Source: Hormiphora californensis (Eukaryota; Ctenophora; Tentaculata; Cydippida; Pleurobrachiidae). From it: 64,000 nt of DNA. Under the pieces are notes generated by a model. It was not told where the DNA came from, searched no databases, and saw only the letters and a program-made list of their open reading frames with translations. Each line of letters opens with the position of its first letter. Position 1 is the stretch's first letter. The position numbers and the translations under genes are program-made. Below, piece after piece: positions 10,395 through 42,710 of this stretch. The DNA lies in assembly GCA_020137815.1 (NCBI GenBank), contig CM035356.1, forward strand, positions 4,650,289 to 4,714,288, read 5' to 3'.

Positions 10395-10808
10395 CGTTGC
10401 AGGCCCCTTATAATATAATATAAGGGGCCTGGAGGGAATACCGCGCTAGGGGGGAATACATAATCAATCATATCTCCGGTTCCAGATAAGGTACAGAAAT
10501 CGTTTTGGTAGCGTTGGAAAGAGGAAGATAACAGCTTTCAAATGCAACCGGTTTCAGGTCTCTATCTTATCAGGAACAGGAGATATGAACCAAACTCCGC
10601 AAAATCGAGTGCGGTAAAATCAAAATTTGAATGAAATTTTTAAAAAGGTGTCCCTGCAAGAATCTGTGACGTCACTTTTTGAAAACAACCCATCTTTCAA
10701 CGGCTATTGCTCAGCCTCCTTAAGTCCAATTAACTTCTCTTAAAAACAGCAAGGTAAAGATAATCGTCAGATCTAACAACTGGTGAAAGAATCAAGTCAA
10801 ACGGACTT
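10395..10808. repeat. Ancestral repeat unit, copy B (main part)
   Basis: From CGTTGCAGGCCCC through the palindrome AGGCCCCTTATA...TATAAGGGGCC to the TCAAACGGACT end, this matches copy A (3306-3402 joined to 6930-7265). It is uninterrupted over the site where copy A has the 3.5-kb insert, so copy B is the empty-site reference for that event. Confidence 0.75.
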
Positions 10809-11034
10809 TAAAGTCGGATTTTTTGAAACTGTCACCCCCCTGGGTATTTTCAAATTTCGTAAATGACCATAAATCCGGTTCCTGACGAGATAGAGACTTG
10901 AAATTTGGAGGTTACGAAGATCTTGCTAAGTTCTTCCGAACCTCCAAATTTCAAGTCTCTATCTTATCAGGAACCGGAGATATGGCAAATTTTGTTATTT
11001 CAGGGGGGTGACAGTTTCAAAAAATCCGACTTTA
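10809..11034. mobile_element. Mariner-like MITE, copy 1 (226 bp, fold-back)
   Basis: Bounded by TA and the inverted termini AAGTCGGATTTTTTGAAAC / GTTTCAAAAAATCCGACTT. The inside is also an inverted repeat (GACTTGAAATTTGGAGGTT facing AACCTCCAAATTTCAAGTC), so the whole element can form one long hairpin. Copy A of the host repeat lacks it at about 7264. Confidence 0.85.
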
Positions 11035-11047
11035 GGAGCCAAAGTTA

Positions 11048-11273
11048 TAAAGTCGGATTTTTTGAAACTGTCACCCCCCTGGAGTTTTCAAATTTCTTTA
11101 AATGACCATAAGTCCAGTTCCTGATGAGATAGAGACTTGAAATTTGGAGGTTACGAAGATCTTGCTAAGTTCTTCCGAACCTCCAAATTTCAAGTCGCTA
11201 TCTCATCAGAAACCGGGGATATGACAAATTTTGTTATTTCAGGGGGGTGACAGTTTCAAAAAATCCGACTTTA
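11048..11273. mobile_element. Mariner-like MITE, copy 2 (226 bp, fold-back)
   Basis: Same termini and same interior as copy 1, with a few substitutions, and TA at both ends. It sits only 13 bp from copy 1. The empty site AAAGTTATAAGCACCGCCG is seen intact at about 7271-7289 in copy A of the host repeat. Confidence 0.85.
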
Positions 11274-11651
11274 AGCACCGCCGTTTTTTCGACCGCAAAG
11301 TTATCTTCGACCCAGCCGGGATCAGGCCAAACGCGCGCGCGGCATTCCCTCCAGTCCCCTCGTTGCGGGGGTGCGCGCATGAGGGGGCTGCAGCGCATTC
11401 CAAGCGCCCGACAAAAAAGGTGTCCAAAACGCGAACGACTTTTCCGTCCAAAAATTTGGCATTTTACTGGATTGTCTGCTGCATACTGGCGTGAATTGAG
11501 CGCCGTGGCGAAAAAAGTTGCCAAAAGCGCTGCAAATATCAAGCCGCGCAGTCTTTTCATTCTCTTAATATTAAGTTATATATATTATATTAAGTCCGTT
11601 TCAAGCGACTTGACCCAGAGGGGCGAAAACTTCAAAAAAATCCGACTTTAG
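11274..11651. repeat. End of repeat unit copy B
   Basis: The stretch continues copy B from AGCACCGCCG through the GC-rich CGCGCGCGGCATTCC block to GCGCCCGACAAAAAAGG, then unique AT-rich sequence, and closes with AACTTCAAAAAAATCCGACTTTA, a further match to the MITE terminus. Open frames here are repeat-derived. Confidence 0.6.
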
Positions 11652-11737
11652 ATACACTTATCATCAAATCATGCATCAATTCTCAAAACTACACCCATTT
11701 GACATATTAACCCGATTTCTTTGTATTATGCAGGAAT

Positions 11738-13642
11738 ATGTCGACAAATGATAAGTTGGATCCCCAGCCATTTACCGACTCACCCTTCAATAATCTACCG
11801 GACGAAGTTCTTCTGTACATACTTTGCTATCTGGACTCACCTGATCTCTTGAACTGTCGTGGTGTTTCCAGATCATGGCGGGAACTGTCAAAGGTATTGT
11901 TGCAATCACGGGAATCCAGACGTGCTTCCAGTGTCGAGCAGTGTCAAGCTCAACGAAACAAACCTCGATTTGCAGATTTCACGACGGAAAGAATGGTTGA
12001 AAGAGAACCGAGTCTTCATCAGCTACCAGACGAAGTGATTCTTCACATTTTTACCTTCCTTGAACCCCTTGAGTTGCTGACCTGTGGTAAGGTCTGCAAG
12101 CTATGGTACAACCTGTCTAGGGATGCTCTGCGATCGGTTCATGAGATGGCTTTCCAGGCTTACCATCACCAATCTTCCCCCTTCATGTATACCGAGCGAG
12201 ATTTATTACGGCGAGAGGTAACCTGTATGGAAAAGTACATTGCTCCAGCTTTGGCCACCTTTAAAAGGACCGTTCAACATGTCGAGTGCAATCTTTCTCT
12301 AACAAACTTGGCTGCCCTCAGTCAAACGCCAGGCCTCAAATCCCTGAGGTTGTTTTGTGCGACGGTTTCCATGGCTTTGGTGAATGCTGCTTCTGTCCTC
12401 CTTCCCAGTTCACTGGAAAGTCTTGATATTCGTTGTGGAAAGATAGATGGCATTGATTGTGTTCGATTAGCACGTTTAGTTTCAAACTTGGTATCTCTTA
12501 AAAAACTTAAAATTCAAACAGTGTTTTTTAATTCTGTTGAATGCTTAGCTAATTCTTTAAAGAATCTACCAATACAGGACATTAGTTTCGTCACCTTATC
12601 TAGAAGAGGCCCCATTCGTGTCGATGAACCAATGAATAGCGTCTTATCCAGCGTTTCGGGGACATTGGAAACCATATTTCTCTATGGACCGTTTCTTCTC
12701 GATGCAAATTCTTTGCCATACCTCCACAACTTTAAGCAACTCGAGTTGTTTGGATGTGATAATCTGACCGAGGAAACTTTAGGAGTACTACTCTCCAAGA
12801 TGCCTAAACTGGTGTCTTTCCATTTTGAGGAATGTAAACAGATAACTGGGAAGTGTATCGCTAAATCTTTAAGCAGGAATGCCATTGAAACAGTTAATGT
12901 TGCAAGGAGTATTGTCGATCTTGATTATAGACTCGATAACGACACTATAACAGATATCATTCTGACCTTTTCGGCGACCCTGGAAACTCTGGTAATCCCC
13001 TTCGATTATCTTCAAAGCAGCAGTCTGAATAATCTGCCAAACTTCCCAAAACTGACCCATTTAACATTGACAGGGAGCTATATCAGGCGAGAGCCTGACT
13101 TTTCCCCGGAGTTCTTGACTCTTCTTGGCCGAGTGCCAAATCTGCAGAAATTATCTTGTGAAAATTTCCGGTTTTCTATGAAGACATGTCTTCCAGAAAT
13201 AATGCAGATGTGCCCAAAGATTCAAGATCTAGATATTTATAGAATTAATTGTTCTGGATCAGTGACGGAGTCAGAAGTTGGGTCAGATGTGTTTCGTCAG
13301 ATGTCAAGTGTTAAAAACCTCAGCATATCAATAAGCGGACCAAGTACCAGTTTTCTGTCATTCTGTCAATCCTTAACAAGTCTATCACTCTACAGCTCAG
13401 ATATACAGGATAGCGATCTAGCATGTATCATTTTCAATTTGAAATATCTGAGAAAGCTTGATCTATATTCTTGTAATAGGTTGACTAAAGCATTTTTTGA
13501 GCTGATCTCTTCATTAGACCACTGTGCCCCCAAACTCTATATACACTTCCAATCTGATCCGAGGGATAAATTTATTGTAGAGCCAAAGTTTGTCCCCAAA
13601 TTTGTTGTTTTGTGTGGATATTGGTTTTTTAAAGCAGAGTAG
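11738..13642 (+). CDS. Double F-box, leucine-rich-repeat protein (intronless)
   Basis: A 634-aa single-exon protein with two F-boxes, at residues about 17-56 (FNNLPDEVLLYILCYLD.., W47) and 92-131 (LHQLPDEVILHIFTFLEP.., W123), separated by a basic serine-rich linker. The remaining 500 residues are degenerate leucine-rich repeats such as LKSLRLF, LKKLKIQ, LRKLDLYSCNRLT. F-box proteins bind SKP1 and recruit substrates to SCF ubiquitin ligases through the LRR part; the substrate is unknown. An acceptor (TTGTATTATGCAG) ends 4 nt before the ATG, and no longer in-frame start exists downstream of it. The gene reads in the same direction as the LOTUS/Tudor gene that starts 338 bp after its stop codon. 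Confidence 0.88.
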   Translation: MSTNDKLDPQPFTDSPFNNLPDEVLLYILCYLDSPDLLNCRGVSRSWRELSKVLLQSRESRRASSVEQCQAQRNKPRFADFTTERMVEREPSLHQLPDEVILHIFTFLEPLELLTCGKVCKLWYNLSRDALRSVHEMAFQAYHHQSSPFMYTERDLLRREVTCMEKYIAPALATFKRTVQHVECNLSLTNLAALSQTPGLKSLRLFCATVSMALVNAASVLLPSSLESLDIRCGKIDGIDCVRLARLVSNLVSLKKLKIQTVFFNSVECLANSLKNLPIQDISFVTLSRRGPIRVDEPMNSVLSSVSGTLETIFLYGPFLLDANSLPYLHNFKQLELFGCDNLTEETLGVLLSKMPKLVSFHFEECKQITGKCIAKSLSRNAIETVNVARSIVDLDYRLDNDTITDIILTFSATLETLVIPFDYLQSSSLNNLPNFPKLTHLTLTGSYIRREPDFSPEFLTLLGRVPNLQKLSCENFRFSMKTCLPEIMQMCPKIQDLDIYRINCSGSVTESEVGSDVFRQMSSVKNLSISISGPSTSFLSFCQSLTSLSLYSSDIQDSDLACIIFNLKYLRKLDLYSCNRLTKAFFELISSLDHCAPKLYIHFQSDPRDKFIVEPKFVPKFVVLCGYWFFKAE

Positions 13643-13979
13643 TCGACAGTATCTAACATGCTGCATTGTCCCACACGTCTAGTACAGTACAGTACTGTTT
13701 GTGGTGTAGTTTAGTAGTTGAAGGGGGACTGCAGCGTATGACAAGTCGACGGTATACCTTTTATAGCCCTTATTATATGTAATTGAAAATGTATTATCTA
13801 ATCAATTTAATTTTTAACCATCTGATTTAAAACGGCTGTTTTTGAACTCGACTCAACTACGAATTCTATTATCTTTGGCCTTTATGGTTTCCACCATGAG
13901 TCATGACCAAAGTACATCCCTTTTGTGCTTTAGAACTATTGTCATCAATAATTAAATCTCATTTTCCCCTTAGATCATC
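13643..13979. other. Intergenic spacer, F-box gene to LOTUS/Tudor gene
   Basis: A 337-bp spacer. It holds the 3' UTR of the F-box gene (no clear AATAAA; AT-rich near 13780-13830) and ends in TTTTCCCCTTAG, a 3' splice site 6 nt before the next ATG. The shortness and the terminal acceptor would fit an operon-like pair resolved by trans-splicing, but a promoter in the spacer is equally possible. Confidence 0.45.
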
Positions 13980-25432
<11,453 letters not shown>

Positions 25433-25461
25433 ACCAGCTCCGCAGTCCGCTATAATATAGA

Positions 25462-25616
25462 TAACCCTGGTTAGTAGAGGGATGAAATCTGATATACCAG
25501 CCTAACAGGGTGGTATATCAATACGATATCCACGAGGAACGGAGTGACGAGGGGAATATCGTGTGATAATCCCCGTAGGGGATTATCAAATTTCATCACT
25601 TAACTAGCCGTGGTTA
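25462..25616. mobile_element. Fold-back MITE-like element
   Basis: Imperfect inverted termini (TAACCCTGGTTAGTAGAGG at the left, facing ACTTAACTAGCCGTGGTTA at the right) enclose two further hairpins: a perfect one at 25565-25587 (GATAATCCCC/GGGGATTATC) and ATATACCA/TGGTATAT at about 25492. No target duplication was established. It lies just past the LOTUS/Tudor stop codon. Confidence 0.6.
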
Positions 25617-26265
25617 TTTCTTATAAAACGACCCCGGACAACGACACCGGACAGCTGCGCCAGTATGAACGATAGAGAGGGAGGACCCGTGAACAATGTT
25701 TGATTAATTAATTACTCTGAAACTGATACCAAGCTGATTACTCAAGACGATTGTAAACCGTGCCATATCAACTTTTCCCATGCCTTTTTCCAATTACCAT
25801 TACGCATGACCGTTGTAAATGTGGCCAATTTTTTAAACAGTAATTTCGATTTGTATCTGTAGAACTTTTTTTTCTACTTTTATCTCACCAAGTTCTTCGT
25901 TTTAATTTTACGGTACTTGGTAAATGTTTTTTAAACAGGTTTTAGTTCTCAAAGTGAACCTAAATCTGGCGGTCGGCATCGAGGCGACTTTTGACAAACA
26001 GTACATAATGGGGTTGTGCGTCTACTTCTTAGTCGGCTTTATTAGCATTCACCGCAGCGGCAAAATTATGCATAAAGCCGTGCATTTAATCGCCGCGCCG
26101 CGCGATATGAAAATACAATTTTATATTATTAAGAAATATTCATTTGCTCAAATTTGACTTTTTGTTCAAAAGTTCAACTTTTACACCGTTTTCGCAGTTT
26201 TCCTCGACTTTTGGCACCGTGTTTAGGCGATCAGTTACCAAAAATGGTGTAAAACAAGTAAAAGC
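25617..26265. other. Intergenic spacer without recognised features
   Basis: About 650 bp of AT-rich DNA between the fold-back element and the small membrane-protein gene. No conserved coding frame or convincing repeat was recognised. A CGCCGCGCCGCGCG stretch at about 26091 is the only GC-rich island and could be promoter-proximal. Confidence 0.4.
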
Positions 26266-26680
26266 ATGGTCTCGAAGCATCCTGTTACTTTGATACTAAA
26301 CAGATGTCTCAGCTATGCTTCAAGAGGTGAGTTGAATAAATCCCGGTGAGGTTTTATGGGAATGCGAGTGACTCAGCTTTGGACTTTCCCTTAGAGAAAT
26401 GCGAGCAAACGTTTTTCAAATGTTGCATTTTTTATAGAGTTTGTACATACTTTTATCAAATTTCTCATCAGGGAACTTTAAGGATGGTGTACGGTACGGG
26501 AAGTACGGACCTGTCGGATCGGATAAAAAGACAGAGTTTGAGATTGAGCACACTGCAAAGCATTACAATAACTGGAAATCTAATAAACTAATTATCTTTA
26601 TGATATATTCGCTAATATTTCCCGGAACATTTGTTGTATTAAAACTGAGAGATGCTTTTAAAGGGGAAATTTCCATGTAA
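26266..26680 (+). CDS. Small single-pass membrane protein, probably mitochondrial (89 aa, 2 exons)
   Basis: Exons 26266-26326 and 26472-26680 join in phase (GTGAGT donor, TCATCAG acceptor). The product begins MVSKHPVTLILNRCLSYASR, basic and hydroxylated with no acidic residues, like a mitochondrial presequence. It continues with NFKDGVRYGKYGPVGSDKK and a hydrophobic segment LIIFMIYSLIFPGTFVV around residues 58-74, then a short charged tail. The HTAKHYNNWKSNK lead-in to the membrane segment recalls respiratory-chain accessory subunits such as COX6A, but the C-terminal part of that family is missing, so no family name is assigned. The stop lies 114 bp before the MAD2L1BP start. Confidence 0.65.
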
Positions 26681-26794
26681 TGAAATGTCCACACACATGT
26701 TTTCTAAATAATTTATTGTGTTTTTCAACTACTTGTTGTTTCATCTAGTTTTTCTCACCGATTTAACCTGCTCATAATTACTAGTAGGATCAGA

Positions 26795-28356
26795 ATGCCA
26801 GCTACAGCCTACACCCAGAACGTAACCCTTACAGACCCACATCTCAGCAAATCTAACTCCGGCCAACTAATAGAACGGTTACTTGGCCACTTTCTTTTCC
26901 ACCGAGGTCAGATTGAGAAGCCCCTCGAACAGTTACGTGATGAAAACAAGCCTGCAATGCGAGTTAAACTACAGTATAGCGAGAGATCAACACCGTATAA
27001 ACACAAGGGGTGTGAAGGGATGTTTGCCACGCCCCTTCCAGCTACTCCCAGTGTAACTAGGGATGTAGAGGGTTTGGCGAGGTCGCTACACGGGTTTTCC
27101 ATACACACAGAGGAGGGGAAGGAAGAGGATTGTGTTATGGGTAGGTTGCTTTACATTTCCATTTACAAGTTGTAAATTTCAGTCCATAAGTGTGAACTAT
27201 AAGTGGTGCATGTGAATGTGATTTTAAAGGGATGGCCATTCTTAGAAGATGTATTTCTGCCCGTACCTGTTCTTTATTTACTTGAGGGTGATGCCCTACT
27301 TCCAGTTTATATTTGTAGATCACAATTACAGTGTACAGTGTACAGTGTACATGCTAAACACATGTACTCACTAGATACGCCTCTGACAAGTAGGGGAGAG
27401 GATGCAGCCCCAGCAGCAGAATCAAAACCACGCAGAGTCCTGGGAAAACTACAAGAGGTAAGGAATCAGTTCTGTCTGAGGTACAAGAGGTAAGGAATCA
27501 GTTCTATCTGAGGTACAAGAGGACTGTCTGTAAAACAGTTCAGTTAGGAGATCTATAGAAAAACTGTTAAACTTCAATTAAACTCCTGTGTTTCATCAGG
27601 TGTCAGTTCCTATAACACCCCAGCTGAACTATAAGAAAAAGAAAAGTCAGAGTAGCACTGAGTACCTGGTGGAGATTGTGGAACAAATCAAGGCACACAT
27701 GGAGGCAGGCTGGATTATTAACAAGGTATAACACACTCGGTTTCTAATTTCTTTTGAAAGAAAGGCTACATTGTTAGAGAAATTGTAAAGCGAGTGCCGA
27801 GTGGGTGAAAGCTTCATACAAATGTTCATGTCAGGGAAGTGAGATTTTTATGATTTGGAGCCTGTTTTTGAAGACGCCTGTCTCCCTTTATCAGTTTATA
27901 AACTCCACTTGTTTTTAGGTGATTCTGCTACTCGGAACGACAGTTATGTCTCCCAAGGAATCCTATATAATCGACCTCTCCTCACTCTCCTGTACCTCTC
28001 ACTCTCCTTCACCCCCAAACCTATCTCTCTCGCTCCGCCAGATCATGCAGAAACTGTTCACTGATCCTGATCTCAACGCCCTCCCCTCCCTCGCTAACTA
28101 CTCAAACTGCCACATCCTCCTGCAAGTTGACAAGGAGAGTGTCACGGAAACATCATTCTTCCTTCCGAAGCTGAGGTTTTCCCTTCCAAACAGGGGGACT
28201 AGATACACACTGAATTTAGTGACGTCACAACATAATGACATCATAACAGAGGAAGAACAGCTCTATCTGGCAGCCCCACGGCCGTTTAGGGCAACAAGGA
28301 CGATCGATTCACCCACTGTTTCTAGGGACTTACTTGATACTATCGAGTGCTGTTGA
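26795..28356 (+). CDS. MAD2L1BP: MAD2L1-binding protein (p31comet), 4 exons, 330 aa
   Basis: Exons 26795-27140, 27375-27457, 27600-27725 and 27919-28356 join in phase to 331 codons including stop. Recognition rests on family landmarks in the right order: SGQLIERLLGHFLFHRGQI near the N-terminus, VEIVEQIKAHM, the core strand-helix VILLLGTTVMSPKESYIIDL, FLPKLRFSLPNRGTRYTLNL, and the C-terminal LAAPRPFRATR. p31comet has a HORMA-like fold, binds closed MAD2 and works with the TRIP13 AAA+ ATPase to disassemble the mitotic checkpoint complex. Known animal proteins are about 270 aa; here a Ser/Pro-rich stretch (SHSPSPPNLSLSL) in exon 4 and a longer N-terminal part account for the excess. Part of that stretch could be an unspliced mini-intron. 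The acceptor TTACTAGTAG ends 7 nt before the ATG. Confidence 0.8.
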
Positions 28357-28926
28357 GATGTAGTAAGATTTATTGGTCTGAAGGCTGTCTGGCGCTGCGA
28401 GTTGCGACCCATCTGATCGCACTGGCAAATGGGGTATGGCGCCGCCATACAGTCTGAAGGGGTTAGATTTAGGTAACTGACTTGATAAAAACGTATCTTA
28501 TCGAGTTAATAATTTATGCTTGCTGGACACAGTATTGTACACAGTATTGTTTGCACAATGTGTACATGTTGTACATTCTGTGTACATGTGTTTACATTTA
28601 GCAGCCAATAGTTTGCTCAATTTATCTGACCGTTTCTTAAAGCGATACAAAAGTTTTGTAAAAGCTGGAAAATAATAATTTCTAGGTTTTTTAAAGTTTT
28701 TACCTTTCCATTTCTTAGACAGTTTCTGGTGCCTTTCTATAATGCAATATTCATTGAAATCACCCGCTAAAAATGTTTTAAAAATTTTGCTCCGTCTCGA
28801 ATGTTGATTATTAACCCCCCTCAACCTTGCACATTTACATGATTACCTAAGAAACTAGTATAGGTTTGATATATATATTCGCAACCGAAGAACTACCCTC
28901 CCTCTGATCTATAGGTATTATGTCTG
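28357..28926. other. Intergenic spacer, MAD2L1BP to N6AMT1
   Basis: 570 bp with repeated GTACA-containing words around 28538-28590 and AT-rich sequence after. No gene is recognised on either strand. It ends in CCCTCTGATCTATAG, an acceptor 12 nt before the N6AMT1 start. Confidence 0.4.
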
Positions 28927-29064
28927 ATGTTACCGACTCCTGAAACAGGTCCCCTTGATCCGTCTGTATATCCACCAGCAGAAGACACCTTCCTTCTGTT
29001 AGACGTGCTTGAAGAACACCTCCTTAATTCATCCCCCCTGATTTCCCTTGAAATCGGACCAGGT

Positions 29065-29157
<93 letters not shown>

Positions 29158-30158
29158 CTCTCTCTCTCTCCTAACTATATTTCAGGTTCAGGTGTAATCT
29201 CGACTTTGATCGCAACTGCCACCCCCACCTGTCACTGTATTGCTATTGACATCAACCCAGCTGCAGCATCTGCTACCAGAAACACCGCCAAGAAAAACGG
29301 TCAGACAGTCGACGTTATCTGCTCTGATCTTGCCAACTCTATTTTAGGTAGGATAGAAAACAGGAACCAATCAGAACTCGTTGTTTAAGTCACGTGACTG
29401 GTTATCAGCCAATCAGGGACCAGTATTTCCTGATTTGATAGAGAAATAAAGCTTGAAGAAGTTGTAAAGCTTGCATACGTATCTAGTTTTACATTTTACG
29501 CCCCCACACTTTATTACTTCACCACATCCCGCACCCAATTAGTACACCAGTACCATAATTACAGCTACCAGGCCACCCCTAATTACACCCCTAATTACAT
29601 GTTAACTACATCCTAAGTACATGCTATTTATCGTTACAGGTGGCAAAGTTGATTTGTTGGTTTTTAACCCACCCTACGTAGTGACTGACCCCTGTGAAGT
29701 CAGTAAGTGGGGAATAGAGGCCAGTTACGCAGGAGGTTACTTCGGAAGACAGGTAACCAGAATGTGTTAATTATTCCCATTATTTTACTTTTTCGAGATT
29801 CTTTCCTTTTTTGCATACATGTTTGTTGTAACGTAGTGCGAGACTTGGTTACGCGCGGAGGGGTAATTTCATTACCAAGTGCGAGACCCAGTTCCATAAC
29901 TCATTTGCATTATATGGTATCGAGCTGAGTAACAAAATGATGATCACCATTTTCCCTTGTCGCAGGTTATAGACGAGTTTCTACCGCGTGTTCCAGATCT
30001 ACTAACCCCCGCCGGAGTTTTCTTTCTACTGGGAATCAAGCAAAACAAGCCAGAAGAAATCATCTCCATTTGTGAAGACAAACTCGGACTAACTGGAGAG
30101 ATAGTAGCAGAACGGAAAGCAGGCATAGAACGGTTGTGGGTTGCAAAGTTTTCCAAAC

Positions 30159-30169
<11 letters not shown>
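28927..30169 (+). CDS. N6AMT1: N6AMT1/HEMK2 methyltransferase (catalytic partner of TRMT112), 204 aa
   Basis: Exons 28927-29062, 29186-29347, 29640-29752 and 29966-30169 join in phase to 205 codons including stop. Hallmarks are VYPPAEDTFLLLDVLEEHL at the N-terminus, the SAM-binding loop SLEIGPGSGVIS, the acidic AIDINPAAASATRNTAKKNG, and the catalytic NPPY motif in LVFNPPYVVTDP. The enzyme, with TRMT112, methylates the glutamine of the GGQ loop of release factor eRF1. Length matches the family (about 214 aa). A first ATG at 28920 opens a 7-codon frame (MSDVTDS) overlapping the chosen start, so leaky scanning is implied if both are in the mRNA. The acceptor ends 12 nt before the main ATG. The last 11 nt overlap the UTP25 start. 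Confidence 0.9.
29069..29171. repeat. (CT)n microsatellite in N6AMT1 intron 1
   Basis: A CT run that fills most of the short intron, from 7 nt after the donor to 15 nt before the acceptor ATATTTCAG. It in effect acts as the polypyrimidine tract. Confidence 0.9.
29365..29436. mobile_element. Partial copy of a CACGTG-bearing MITE
   Basis: This segment matches the cores of 38316-38418 and 39476-39578, including GTCACGTGACTGGTTATCAG and CAATCAGGGACCAGTATTTCC, but lacks the GAACCGACCG terminus. It sits just inside N6AMT1 intron 2. Confidence 0.65.
29845..29878. mobile_element. Ultrashort 34-bp inverted-repeat element with 9-bp target duplication
   Basis: The 34 bases start TTGGTTACGCG and end TTTCATTACCAA. 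They are flanked on both sides by the identical 9-mer GTGCGAGAC (29836-29844 and 29879-29887). Same family as 49910-49966, 62906-62971 and probably about 50901-50957. There is no coding capacity. It lies in an N6AMT1 intron. Confidence 0.75.
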
Positions 30170-40561
<10,392 letters not shown>

Positions 40562-40578
<17 letters not shown>

Positions 40579-41150
40579 TGATATGTGATCATTTCATCTT
40601 AGTGATATGTGATCATTTCATCTTAGTGATATGTGATCATATCATCTTAGTGATATGTGATCATTTCATCTTAGTGATATGTGATCATATCATCTTAGTG
40701 ATATGTGATCATATCATCTTAGTGATATGTGATCATATCATCTTAGTGATATGTGATCATATATCATCTTAGTGATATGTGATCATATCATCTTAGTGAT
40801 ATGTGATCATTTCATCTTAGTGATATGTGATCATATCATCTTAGTGATATGTGATCATATCATCTTAGTGATATGTGATCATATCATCTTAGTGATATGT
40901 GATCATATCATCTTAGTGATATGTGATCATTTCATCTTAGTGATATGTGATCATATCATCTTAGTGATATGTGATCATATCATCTTAGTGATATGTGATC
41001 ATATCATCTTAGTGATATGTGATCATATCATCTTAGTGATATGTGATCCTATCATCTTAGTGTTATGTGATCATTTCATCTTAGTGATATGTGATCCTAT
41101 CATCTTAGTGATATGTGATCATTTCATCTTAGTGATATGTGATCCTGAGA
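40562..41150. repeat. 24-bp tandem array growing out of the UTP25 stop codon
   Basis: About 24 units of TGATATGTGATCATATCATC plus TTAG. The last codons of UTP25 (ATGATAATATCATCTTAG) match the second half of the unit, so the array begins inside the coding end and fills the 3' UTR. Each unit contains a GATC palindrome. Frames through it encode a repeating 8-aa motif and are artefacts. Confidence 0.85.
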
Positions 41151-41459
41151 TGTGATCCTGTAATCCTGACATGTGGAGGATATGTGACCCTGGTTTTTTT
41201 AAACACGACCTTCTTTTACTTACTAACTTATTCAAATAACTTATTATCAAATCTATTTACAAAGATCACGTGTATTTCTTTCCAACAGTGCCCAACCCGT
41301 TCATTGATCATTCAGCTTCCAGATGATTCAATTTCCGTTTCCCGATGATCCTCAATTCCCACAAAGCCCCAGAAAATAACTCATCTTTATAATTCCTCAG
41401 TTCCCCCAATTGGCTAATTAACTAATTAATTTCTGCACTAGGCCTGATGGTAAGGCTCA

Positions 41460-42562
41460 ATGGATGACAGAGACCGGGCGTCGAAGCAATGGTTCGTTAA
41501 GTGGAGTGAACGTAAACAAAAGGTATTAGAAAAAGATCCCCCCCCCCCCACTTATTGCCTTGTTAAAATAAATCGAGTCGGAACAAAACAACTCACTTGT
41601 CACTCCCCTCGGCCCTCGCTAATCCCCCCTCGCTAATCCCCTCGCTAATCCCCCTCCCCTCTCGCTAGTCCCCTCTCGCTAGTCCCCCCTCGCTAATCCC
41701 CCTCCCCTCTCGCTAGTCCCCCCTCGCTAATCCCCCTCCCCTCTCGCTAGTCCCCCCTCGCTAATCCCCCTCCCCCCTCGCTAATCCCCCTCCCCCCTCG
41801 CTAGTCCCCCCTCGCTAATCCCCTCGCTAATCCCCCTCGGCCCCCCTCGCTAGTGCCCCTCCCATCTCGCTAACACGCCCGAAAAGAGAAGACCCCCCTC
41901 GCTAGTCCCCCTCCCCTCTCGCTAACACACCCGAAAAGAGAAGACCCCCCTCGCTAGTCCCCCTCCCCTCTCGCTAACACGCCCGAAAAGAGAAGACCCC
42001 CCTCGGTGAAATTGTCAGAAACAAGAGCCAGCCCCCCCCCCCCCCAGAGACAGCAATTTTAGGGGCATTATCATTCTAACTGCTTTGCATTTGACAAGTG
42101 CCTTTCTCTCTGTCAGAGTAGTGGCCTGACAACATTCTCTCTCTCACCATCCCTCGCTTTGTAGAAAGTTAACACATGTCACCTCCCTCGAAGAAGTGGG
42201 CACCAATGAAAAATAGGTCGATAAACAAGGGTCACGTGATAGTCATGTCTTCTTCTTATTTAATTCTCGTTTTGATGTGAATTACGAGATATATCGTCAT
42301 TATATCTTCGTGTGGGGACCAATGTCTTTCAATCCCCATGTCGCATTGTACCGCTCATTATATATTTTCTTGAAACAAGTACTGGGCAAAGCCGATAAAA
42401 CATCAAATAATGACAAACACACGAAGATATAACACCACGTGGTATGAAGATAATATGTCTCCTAAATTAATATTCATTCCTATCACCCCTCTCCCTTATT
42501 TATCTTTTCATCCATGAATCTCTCTCTCTCACTCTCTCTCTCACTCTCTCTCTCTCTCTCTC

Positions 42563-42612
<50 letters not shown>

Positions 42613-42653
42613 TTCTCTCTCTCCCCCATCTCTCTCTCTCTATCTCTCTCTCA

Positions 42654-42710
<57 letters not shown>

